Below are positions 1-5,645 of a stretch of 5,645 bases of DNA, one piece after another. Position numbers and translations under genes: made by a program. Where the stretch lies: the NCBI GenBank assembly GCA_049293335.1, contig JBATSO010000074.1, positions 1-5,645 on the forward strand, in the 5' to 3' direction. Every line of letters begins with the position of its first letter. The stretch's first letter is position 1. This DNA is from JAGXIT01 sp049293335. Its GTDB lineage: Bacteria > Patescibacteriota > Saccharimonadia > Saccharimonadales > UBA4665. The notes under the pieces were generated by a model. It was not told the DNA's origin. It saw nothing but the letters and a program-made list of their open reading frames with translations, and made no database searches.

Positions 1-467
1 TAGGCAAACCAGGGCTTTAGCCCCAAAAATGTTTTGGCGCAGGGCGGACCAGCATTTGTGCCAATACCCCCAGGCGAGAAGAACTGCAAAGCACCGTATA
101 AGAACATAAAGCCAAACAACCCAAACAATGACTTAACTATCTTGCTTTTACCCAAGGCCGCCTTTTGCGGGTCGCCGCCAGAGGCAGAATATTGAATGGC
201 ACCCATTGTCATCCCAATCACCACCGCCACGCCCGCTGCCCAGCTTAAAACTTTAATAGTGGGATTAACGTACTTCTCGACCATACATTTAGTTTGGTCC
301 GATTCTGTTCCTGGCGGGCAGCAAACCCTTGGATCAGACTTGAGCGGGACCGAGTTAGGCGGGGCACAAGCGGCCGCAAATGCGGTTGGTGTATATATAA
401 ACATAAACGCGCCCAGCATACCGACGACCACAGCGAGGGTTGCAAGAACTTTGGAAAAGCGTTTCAT
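1..467 (-). CDS. T4SS_pilin-type small membrane protein (VirB2/TrbC-like), 3' end cut by window edge
   Basis: Reading leftward from the ATG at 467-465 gives 155 codons with no stop before the edge, so the C-terminus is missing. Residues 1-31 look like a signal peptide: basic start MKRFSK, hydrophobic core at about 8-25, and a likely signal peptidase I site after PTAFA. Residues 32-66 form a short exported loop with C34, C49, C50 and C61. A first membrane helix spans about 70-93. It is followed by the motif QYSASGGDPQK (92-102), a basic stretch AALGKSKIVKS, and a second helix at about 113-130. This helix-SGGDP-K-helix pattern is typical of the T4SS_pilin family common in CPR bacteria, which I recognise from memory. 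Residues after 131, including C143, form a Gly/Pro-rich tail. The gene points away from the other T4SS-like genes. It has no Shine-Dalgarno: only TTAAAAA separates the -10 box from ATG. A structural filament or channel role is inferred. Confidence 0.8.
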   Translation of the reverse strand, partial: MKRFSKVLATLAVVVGMLGAFMFIYTPTAFAAACAPPNSVPLKSDPRVCCPPGTESDQTKCMVEKYVNPTIKVLSWAAGVAVVIGMTMGAIQYSASGGDPQKAALGKSKIVKSLFGLFGFMFLYGALQFFSPGGIGTNAGPPCAKTFLGLKPWFA

Positions 468-474
468 TTTTTAA

Positions 475-503
475 ACTATACCTTCATTGCGCCTACGGTT
501 CAA
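475..503 (-). promoter_or_regulatory. Leaderless-type promoter of the pilin-like gene
   Basis: On the minus strand, TTGAAC (503-498; 4 of 6 to TTGACA) is separated by 17 bp from TATAGT (480-475; 5 of 6 to TATAAT). Only 7 nt lie between the -10 box and the ATG at 467, so transcription would start at or within a few nt of the start codon. No ribosome-binding site is present, which fits a leaderless mRNA. This is a consensus match by eye and has not been tested. Confidence 0.6.
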
Positions 504-535
504 GAGTTACAAGCAAGGGTTAACGCGAGCTGGGG

Positions 536-564
536 TTGACAGCTAGCTTTCTTTATGCCACAAT
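536..564 (+). promoter_or_regulatory. Sigma70-like promoter of the lipoprotein gene
   Basis: A perfect -35 box TTGACA (536-541) is followed after 17 bp by CACAAT (559-564; 4 of 6 to TATAAT). Transcription would start near 571, giving a leader of about 89 nt before the ATG at 660. It stands back to back with the pilin promoter, with 32 bp between the two -35 boxes. A second possible -10, TATAAG at 587-592 (5 of 6), lacks a -35 at the right distance. Confidence 0.55.
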
Positions 565-570
565 CTAGCT
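541..570. repeat. Inverted repeat AGCTAG / CTAGCT spanning the promoter spacer and -10
   Basis: AGCTAG (541-546) and its reverse complement CTAGCT (565-570) flank the spacer and -10 box of the plus-strand promoter, with 18 bp between them. The half-site centres are 24 bp apart, a little over two helical turns, so a dimeric regulator could bind there. Six-base arms can occur by chance, and no regulator gene lies in the window. Confidence 0.25.
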
Positions 571-609
571 ATTAACATAGTGTGATTATAAGTGATTCTG
601 GCCAGCACC

Positions 610-658
610 ATGGCAAAAAATGCCGTAGGAATGCGCTAGAACCATAAGGAGCATTCCT
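610..658 (+). promoter_or_regulatory. Structured 5' leader: two adjacent hairpins enclosing the Shine-Dalgarno
   Basis: Hairpin 1 (610-626) pairs ATGGCA with TGCCGT around an AAAAA loop; one pair is T-G wobble. Hairpin 2 starts at the next base. AGGAATGC (627-634) pairs perfectly with GCATTCCT (651-658) around a 16-nt loop. The Shine-Dalgarno AAGGAG (646-651) lies at the 3' side of that loop with its last G in the stem, and the ATG at 660 follows the stem after one base. There is no T-run, so this is not a terminator. Folding would hinder ribosome loading, so the element may tune translation of the lipoprotein. The pairing is seen directly; the role is inferred. Confidence 0.5.
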
Positions 659-659
659 C

Positions 660-1712
660 ATGAACATAGAAGCATTACCCACAAAACTAGAAGTCGCCCC
701 AGGTAGCCTACCAGATGCAACACTACAGGTTGCTGCTAGCTCAGCAATACAGCCAGAACTAGACTTCGTACCAGAAACGGCGCAGTCGAACCATCCCCTT
801 ACGAAAAGGTTTTTTGCAGCTGGTGCAGTACTTGGCTTATCGATAGGACTCGCGGCCTGTGGCTCCAAAGCTTCAGCCGACACCGTGCCAACAACCAGCC
901 CTACTCCCGCCGCATCTGCCCCCGCTAGCCCTAACGCACCCACCAGCTCCTCAAACACTACCTCAACAGCGACCCCTGAAGCCAGCACTAAACCATCTGC
1001 CGAAACTATGAGTGAAGCAGCAAGAAAAACTATCAACTTTCACAAAACACTTACAAAAGACCCTTTTAATCTATTGTTACGCGAGGAACGCCTGGCCGTA
1101 GTGTGGGATCGGTATAGTGCTATGTATAGTAATGGCGATTATGCTCAAATGCTTGGCTATACAGACAGCAACGGAAGCGAGATATTAATGTTTGACGGTA
1201 AGGGGCTATACGACGAAAACCCCGCCGACCCCGCCAATACTCCAAGCGCAACTGACGGCGCAGCAAAAATACTAACGCAAATTGTGTATGCACAAGCATT
1301 CGCGAATGCTTGTGCTACCGATAAAGATGCAAGCCCACGAGTTTCAACGCCCCTTGATACAACATGTTTCTACCAACTCCTAGCGGGCGAGGTATACAAT
1401 GTTGGAGATAAAGATACAACAGGAACGGGCTATTACAACAAAAGGGCCGCCTTCCCGAAGAGTGTCAATAACTTTGCTGCGGTTATACCTATGTTTACAG
1501 ACTTTAAGCCCATTAGTGTTTCCCCCGCTGAAGGGGTGCGTGCAAAAAACGATACCGACCCAGAAGGCAATTCGGTTTTAACTAAAACCCTTACCTACAC
1601 CGATGGTGAGCACACTATCATACGAGACGTTGCCCTTGTTCCATTTAAATATGGCGACAAAACCGAACAACTATGGGTGACCTTGAGGATACACACGGGC
1701 ATCAATAAATAG
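660..1712 (+). CDS. Putative exported lipoprotein with long N-terminal extension, function unknown
   Basis: 350 residues ending in TAG. The start is supported by AAGGAG at 646-651, 8 nt before ATG. Residues 1-50 are soluble and rather acidic, ending in the basic TKR. A hydrophobic stretch at 51-66 runs into LAAC at 64-67, a good lipobox that would make C67 the lipidated cysteine. There is no in-frame ATG between 1 and 50 that would give a normal short signal peptide, so the roughly 48-residue stretch before the signal is real or the segment is a signal anchor. Residues 71-115 are a Ser/Thr/Pro/Ala-rich linker that would span the envelope. Residues 116-350 look like a folded exported domain, with C218 and C236 as a possible disulfide pair and a beta-rich C-terminus (about 305-347). 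I do not recognise this domain. It lies 52 bp upstream of the VirB6-like gene on the same strand, so an accessory T4SS envelope part, by position like VirB7 or VirB8, is a guess only. Confidence 0.75.
   Translation: MNIEALPTKLEVAPGSLPDATLQVAASSAIQPELDFVPETAQSNHPLTKRFFAAGAVLGLSIGLAACGSKASADTVPTTSPTPAASAPASPNAPTSSSNTTSTATPEASTKPSAETMSEAARKTINFHKTLTKDPFNLLLREERLAVVWDRYSAMYSNGDYAQMLGYTDSNGSEILMFDGKGLYDENPADPANTPSATDGAAKILTQIVYAQAFANACATDKDASPRVSTPLDTTCFYQLLAGEVYNVGDKDTTGTGYYNKRAAFPKSVNNFAAVIPMFTDFKPISVSPAEGVRAKNDTDPEGNSVLTKTLTYTDGEHTIIRDVALVPFKYGDKTEQLWVTLRIHTGINK
1290..1315. repeat. Perfect 26-bp palindrome inside the lipoprotein gene
   Basis: GCACAAGCATTCG (1290-1302) is followed directly by its exact reverse complement CGAATGCTTGTGC (1303-1315). 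The next bases on each side (T1289 and T1316) do not pair. In frame it encodes AQAFANACA, residues 211-219, including C218. In RNA it could form a stem of about 11 bp with a 4-nt loop; in DNA it could be a symmetric protein site or a cruciform. Confidence 0.9.
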
Positions 1713-1754
1713 GTTTATTTACCTAGCAACTAAGTTTTTCATCATCACAAAAAA

Positions 1755-1763
1755 TGATACACT
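1755..1763 (+). promoter_or_regulatory. Possible extended -10 promoter of the VirB6-like gene
   Basis: TGA-TACACT (1755-1763) fits the extended -10 form TGn plus hexamer, with TACACT 4 of 6 to TATAAT. No good -35 lies upstream (TTTTTC at 1735-1740). Transcription would start near 1770, after the ATG at 1765 but just before the in-frame ATGs at 1774 and 1780. The gene could instead be read through from the lipoprotein gene, since no terminator is seen between them. Confidence 0.3.
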
Positions 1764-1764
1764 T

Positions 1765-4644
1765 ATGTTGATCATGATTATGCTTCTGCGCTATCTTATA
1801 AAAACGCGCCTTGCCCTATATGTAAACATTGCATTAAGTATTGTGCTGTTGCTATCGAGCCTGCTATTTCTGTTGCCAGCACAGCCCGCACAAGCCCTTA
1901 CACCTACCGAGCAAAAATATTGCTACGACACTCTCAACGGAAAGTCCTTTGGCAACACTACTGTAAGCAGTTCTGTAAATAATATGATGGTAACTTTGGA
2001 TCAGCCTGCTGGTGCAAATAACTGCGTGACGGCAAGTGTTTGTACACGCGAGCTAGTGACAGTAACGCTGGGCACAGACTACAAATACACCTGTACAAAC
2101 CCCACCGACTCGGTTATAAAAAGCAATGACACCACCGAAGTCAAACCACTGGTCGAAAAAATATGTGGCGCAATACCCGCCTCGACAGGCAACCTTATGG
2201 ATAAATATGTCACCTGTCAGACTAATGTATACGATGTGTATTATGGCACCTCAACAACCTCAGGATGTAATTATGACAAAATAGATCCGGTCAGCCGCGT
2301 GCAAGTTAGCGTCGACGCAGCGGCAAAATGTGTAAGCAGTAAAATACCCGCAATATCTCAAGCTGCTGCCACAACCGCTATCCAAAGTGGACGAGACGCG
2401 AGGAAGGCGGAAACCAACGCGCAAGCATCGAACGCTGCCAAGCACGACTGCGAGTTCGCGGTCAATACTAGCGGTATAGATACCCCTACAGGGAACACCT
2501 ATACAAAAAACGCCGATGGTAGCTTCACGTGTGTTCCCGCCCCAACCACAACTACGGCCGACAATGCCTGCGGAATACCGACTACAGGCTTTAGCGACGG
2601 GATTCTTTCGTGGTTTATGTGCCCCCTTTCTGGGGGACTTAAAGACTTTGCAAAATTCTTAGGTAACAGGGTTGCCGACTTGCTATATGTTTCACCCAAC
2701 CAAACTTTTGACGACCGCTTTAAACAAGGGTGGAACAGCTTTCGCAATTTTGGGTTAGGGCTTGTTGTTATAGCAGGACTTGTGATGGTAATTAGTCAGG
2801 CGCTCGGCCTCGAAATACTCGATGCGTACACTATTCGTAAATTAATGCCCCGCCTAGCAATTGCACTTGTGGGCATAGCCCTCTCGTGGCCGCTGCTCCA
2901 GCTTCTAGTAACGGCAGTGAACGATATCGGGATAACTATTCACGATATTATACTAAAGCCCTTCCTGGGTGTTGGCTATGCAAAGGTAGGCCCAGGCACT
3001 CCTGCAACAGAACAGTTCCAGCTTATCCTTAATGGGTTCCTCGAAATGATAACAGCGGGCACTCTTGTAGCAGGAGCGGCTATTGTTTTAGGGTTTATGG
3101 GGATAATGTCTCTTATAGCCTCCATTGGCTTAGCCCTATTGATAGCGCTTGTTGTACTTGGTGTACGCCAGGCTGTTATTGCACTTGCGGTGCTTATGGC
3201 ACCACTAGCAATTGCGTCGTATGTGCTACCAGGCACTCAAAAGCTTTGGAAGTTTTGGAAAAACACCTTACTAACCAGTCTCATGATGTTCCCTATTGTT
3301 ATGGGTTTTTTGGCCGCAACTGAGGCACTTTCGAGAGTTATTGCGGTTACCGGCAACAATTTTCTTGCTCTCGTTGTGTTCTTCTCTGGTTATGCGGCGC
3401 TCCCCACCGCCTTCAAGATGGCTGGAGGTCTTATGGCAACTATTACCAACATGGCTAACGATAAAAACCGTGGACTCTTCGACCGCCTTAAAAAAGTACG
3501 CGGCAACAAGATGAGCGAGAACTGGGGAAAGATGAAGGCTGGAAACCGCTTTCGTAATAACGACCCCAATTCACTTGCGGGAAGGTTCAATAAACGATCA
3601 AAACAGGCGTACGACGCAACCCAGACATTTGGCCTGACAAAGGATGCCCGCAAACGACGGCGCGAGGCATACCACTCTAATCATGGTTTTCTTGTAGCAA
3701 ACCAAATTCGTAAAGAACATGGGGACATGATGGGCGATGATACTGTTAACAACGCTATCCTTGAGTCAGGTGGGGACCTTTCAAAAGTTAGGAGTAGGCT
3801 TCAAGAACTTCATGCTGAAGGGAAGTTTAAGGGTGATGTTGCCGCAGCGGTGGGAACCGCAGAAAGATTAATGGCCACAGGCTCTAAAGAGTCTGTCATG
3901 GCAGCTATAGCGATGCATAATGTTTCAACAGGTAGCGGCTATAAAGATCAAGAACACATGTTAAGAACTATTGCAAATGTCTCGGGCGGTAATACAGACC
4001 TCGCAACAAAAATGTTGGGTGCTATGCGGGGGGAGGCCAAATCTGTCGGCAGAAGTGACTTAGTTGCTAGGTTTGGTGCTCAACAGGGAACTCTCATGAA
4101 TGAGTTGAATCGTAGGTCAGGTGGTGACAATAGTGGCTTTACGGGCGATGAGCTATCTGCACTTGCATTAAGCTCATTCAATCAAACCGACATGTCTACT
4201 ATTTCTCGCGAACGCCCAGAAGCAGTTCGTGCGCATACTAAACATATGACCAACAGAATAAAAGAGCTTAAAAGTCAGCCTCCAGAGACGATTGCTATGG
4301 ATGATGGCAGTGAGATCGACTCACATGAATTAGCTGACAGTTTAACTGCTCAACTACAAAACCTTAAGAATCAATCAAGAGAATATGGCGCACTTGATCG
4401 AGCCCACGTAGCACATCAAGCGACAGAGTCCATAGGCAATGACGCAAGCGCCATAATCGGGAGCGAACAAAGGTATGTCGAACAGATTAATCAGCAAACC
4501 GGAGCAAAAGAAATTGTTAAGATAGAAGTACCCATACATTCTGCTGAATACAGGGCTCATCTTGCAAGCATGGGAACGCAGATGGGCGGCCTAAATGATC
4601 CTAATATGCAGCAGCCCGAACCACCAAAGCCCCCCGAGCAGTAG
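1765..4644 (+). CDS. TrbL/VirB6-like T4SS inner-membrane channel protein with large soluble extensions
   Basis: 959 residues ending in TAG. An N-terminal signal peptide (hydrophobic core about 17-38) ends in AQPAQA at 39-44. Residues 45-286 form a large exported region with 12 cysteines (53, 87, 93, 110, 134, 151, 168, 189, 229, 256, 269, 286). Membrane helices follow at about 327-347, 363-385, 425-448, 449-468, 470-488, 502-520 and 532-560. The block ILDAYTIRKLMPRLAIALVG at 351-370 and the SWP that follows resemble the core of VirB6/TrbL-like proteins of CPR bacteria, recognised from memory. Residues 565-632 are strongly basic, as expected just inside the membrane. Residues 640-959 are a mostly helical cytoplasmic region ending in a Pro-rich tail (PEPPKPPEQ). 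VirB6 proteins are usually about 300 residues, so this one is greatly extended on both sides. The start is uncertain: ATGs at 1765, 1774 and 1780 are in frame and none has a Shine-Dalgarno. The PrgI-family gene follows after 51 bp. Confidence 0.8.
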   Translation: MLIMIMLLRYLIKTRLALYVNIALSIVLLLSSLLFLLPAQPAQALTPTEQKYCYDTLNGKSFGNTTVSSSVNNMMVTLDQPAGANNCVTASVCTRELVTVTLGTDYKYTCTNPTDSVIKSNDTTEVKPLVEKICGAIPASTGNLMDKYVTCQTNVYDVYYGTSTTSGCNYDKIDPVSRVQVSVDAAAKCVSSKIPAISQAAATTAIQSGRDARKAETNAQASNAAKHDCEFAVNTSGIDTPTGNTYTKNADGSFTCVPAPTTTTADNACGIPTTGFSDGILSWFMCPLSGGLKDFAKFLGNRVADLLYVSPNQTFDDRFKQGWNSFRNFGLGLVVIAGLVMVISQALGLEILDAYTIRKLMPRLAIALVGIALSWPLLQLLVTAVNDIGITIHDIILKPFLGVGYAKVGPGTPATEQFQLILNGFLEMITAGTLVAGAAIVLGFMGIMSLIASIGLALLIALVVLGVRQAVIALAVLMAPLAIASYVLPGTQKLWKFWKNTLLTSLMMFPIVMGFLAATEALSRVIAVTGNNFLALVVFFSGYAALPTAFKMAGGLMATITNMANDKNRGLFDRLKKVRGNKMSENWGKMKAGNRFRNNDPNSLAGRFNKRSKQAYDATQTFGLTKDARKRRREAYHSNHGFLVANQIRKEHGDMMGDDTVNNAILESGGDLSKVRSRLQELHAEGKFKGDVAAAVGTAERLMATGSKESVMAAIAMHNVSTGSGYKDQEHMLRTIANVSGGNTDLATKMLGAMRGEAKSVGRSDLVARFGAQQGTLMNELNRRSGGDNSGFTGDELSALALSSFNQTDMSTISRERPEAVRAHTKHMTNRIKELKSQPPETIAMDDGSEIDSHELADSLTAQLQNLKNQSREYGALDRAHVAHQATESIGNDASAIIGSEQRYVEQINQQTGAKEIVKIEVPIHSAEYRAHLASMGTQMGGLNDPNMQQPEPPKPPEQ

Positions 4645-4656
4645 GAGAAGCTAATA

Positions 4657-4686
4657 TTGAGCGTTTAAGCTTGGTTCGTTTATACT
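4657..4686 (+). promoter_or_regulatory. Leaderless-type promoter of the PrgI-family gene
   Basis: TTGAGC (4657-4662; 4 of 6 to TTGACA) is followed after 18 bp by TATACT (4681-4686; 5 of 6 to TATAAT). The ATG at 4696 lies 9 nt after the -10 box, so transcription would start about 2-4 nt before the start codon. No Shine-Dalgarno is present between. The arrangement mirrors the pilin promoter. Read-through from the VirB6-like gene is also possible. Confidence 0.6.
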
Positions 4687-4695
4687 ATAAGCAGT

Positions 4696-5645
4696 ATGGC
4701 GACGTATAAGGTTTTGCAAGATATCGAGGCAGAAGACAAGCTGGTTGGGCCGTTTAGCCTACGCCAGTTTATTTACGCGGCAATTGCGGCGTTCTTTTTG
4801 TACCTTTCGTTTTTTGCGGTTACCAAAAATGTGGCGTTTTTGCTGATATTTTTCATACCCCCCGCAGTTTTTACAGGCTTTTTGGCCATACCTTGGCACG
4901 GCGACCAGCCCACCGAGGTTTGGGCCATTGCCAAGCTACGCTTTTACCTCAAGCCCCGCAAGCGCATATGGGATCAAAGTGGCGCTAAAGAACTCGTAAC
5001 CATCACTGTGCCAAAAACGGTTGTACGCAACCTTACCAACGGTCTCGATCAAGATGAAGTGCATAGCCGCCTAAGAGTACTGGCCAGCACCATCGATAGT
5101 CGTGGCTGGGCTATAAAAAACGCCAACATAAATGCGGCAGTTGGTAGCCCAGAATACCAGGCCTCTGACCGTCTGGTCGATGCCGCCATGTTACCCCAAG
5201 AGGTCACCAGTGTGGATGTACGCGCCGCCGACGACATACTCGATAGCACCGCCAACCCCACCGCCCAACACTTCGACACCATGATAACCAACGCTGCTGC
5301 CGCGCAGCGCCAACATCTTATCGAGCAAATGCAGCACATTGCGCCGCCGCCCGCCGAGCTACAGACAAGCCCAGCTCAACCCGCTCCAGCAGCCCAGCCA
5401 TCAGCAACCCCGCCGCCCGCCGCCAGTGATTTTTGGTTTATGCAATCACAACCCACCGCGCCAGCAGGGCAAACTACCTTTACGGGCAGTTCTGTGGTAA
5501 CCCCTGGCCAAGCAAGCAGCCAAACACTTGTACCAGCAGCGCAGGCCGATGAACCGACCGCCGAAGAACAGGCCATGGTCGAGCGACTAAAGGCGGCTAA
5601 CGCTACCCAAACCATTGCCGATAGCCACCTGAAGCACATTAAAAC
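4696..5645 (+). CDS. PrgI-family T4SS membrane protein, 3' end cut by window edge
   Basis: The frame is open from the ATG at 4696 to the edge, 316 codons with no stop. The opening MATYKVLQDIEAEDKLVGPF, then SLRQF, is the hallmark I associate with PrgI-family proteins of Saccharibacteria. Two membrane helices at about 25-42 and 46-66 form the hairpin typical of PrgI, followed by the segment WAIAKLRFYLKPRKRIW at 76-92. Residues 100-200 form a soluble cytoplasmic region containing ASDRLVDAAMLPQEVTSVDV (156-175). Residues 216-290 are a low-complexity Pro/Ala/Gln-rich linker, and a charged helix begins at about 286 (DEPTAEEQAMVERLKAAN). PrgI proteins of Gram-positive conjugation systems are about 120 residues, so this is a much extended version. 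PrgI is the VirB3-like partner of the VirB4 ATPase, whose gene usually lies next; here it would be beyond the right edge. The gene is on the same strand as the VirB6-like gene and has its own promoter candidate. Confidence 0.85.
   Translation, partial: MATYKVLQDIEAEDKLVGPFSLRQFIYAAIAAFFLYLSFFAVTKNVAFLLIFFIPPAVFTGFLAIPWHGDQPTEVWAIAKLRFYLKPRKRIWDQSGAKELVTITVPKTVVRNLTNGLDQDEVHSRLRVLASTIDSRGWAIKNANINAAVGSPEYQASDRLVDAAMLPQEVTSVDVRAADDILDSTANPTAQHFDTMITNAAAAQRQHLIEQMQHIAPPPAELQTSPAQPAPAAQPSATPPPAASDFWFMQSQPTAPAGQTTFTGSSVVTPGQASSQTLVPAAQADEPTAEEQAMVERLKAANATQTIADSHLKHIK

Noticed and set aside
196..539. Open plus-strand frames of 81 and 92 residues opposite the pilin-like gene
   Set aside because: They overlap a well-supported minus-strand gene with signal peptide and pilin motif, and they show no domain or ribosome site.
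572..1036. 154-residue minus-strand open frame over the start of the lipoprotein gene
   Set aside because: It is antisense to the Ala/Ser/Thr/Pro linker and the leader. The plus-strand gene has a strong Shine-Dalgarno, a lipobox and a much longer frame.
1704..1719. AATAAA / TTTATT inverted repeat over the stop codon of the lipoprotein gene, considered as a terminator
   Set aside because: The 6-bp stem is all A-T with a 4-nt loop and no following T-run, so it is too weak for an intrinsic terminator.
2622..2636. CCCCC / GGGGG hairpin inside the VirB6-like gene
   Set aside because: The 5-bp stem does not extend, and it falls in ordinary coding sequence (MCPLSGG). No T-run or regulatory context is present.
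4642..4668. TAGGAG at the end of the VirB6-like gene with a TTG at 4657 as a possible start
   Set aside because: The TTG frame reads only three codons before TAA, and it overlaps the predicted -35 box of the PrgI-family promoter.
5049..5639. Open minus-strand frames of 87 and 96 residues over the PrgI-family gene
   Set aside because: They are antisense shadows of Ala/Pro/Gln-rich coding sequence, which leaves few stops on the other strand.

Overview
This window looks like part of a Candidate Phyla Radiation (Patescibacteria) genome, most likely Candidatus Saccharibacteria (TM7). That placement rests on my memory of family resemblance, not on a search. It carries a minimal type IV secretion-like (T4SS-like) gene set: a T4SS_pilin-type small membrane protein, a TrbL/VirB6-like polytopic membrane protein with large soluble extensions, and a PrgI-family protein whose opening residues (MATYKVLQDIEAEDK) resemble the Saccharibacteria versions I recall. 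Both complete genes end in TAG, and no in-frame TGA is seen, so nothing points to recoding of TGA.

Layout: positions 1-467 (minus strand) hold a pilin-like gene that runs off the left edge. Positions 468-659 are a divergent intergenic region with back-to-back promoter candidates and a structured 5' leader on the plus strand. Positions 660-1712 (plus) encode a putative lipoprotein with an unusually long stretch before its lipobox and a perfect 26-bp palindrome inside the coding region. Positions 1765-4644 (plus) encode the 959-residue VirB6-like protein. Positions 4696-5645 (plus) encode the PrgI-family protein, which runs off the right edge. No RNA gene, mobile element or CRISPR array is visible, and no gene-free stretch exceeds 300 bases.

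The likely joint role is a cell-envelope secretion, conjugation or DNA-uptake type machine. The VirB6-like and PrgI-like proteins would form the inner-membrane channel and ATPase docking part, the pilin a surface or trans-envelope filament, and the lipoprotein an accessory envelope component. The VirB4-type ATPase that usually accompanies PrgI is not in the window and would be expected past the right edge.

The most interesting non-coding signals are three. The pilin and PrgI genes have good -10 boxes only 7-9 nt before ATG and no Shine-Dalgarno, which suggests leaderless mRNAs; the VirB6-like gene may be similar. By contrast the lipoprotein gene has a leader of about 89 nt with two adjacent hairpins, one wrapped around a strong Shine-Dalgarno. 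The third is the 26-bp palindrome at 1290-1315.
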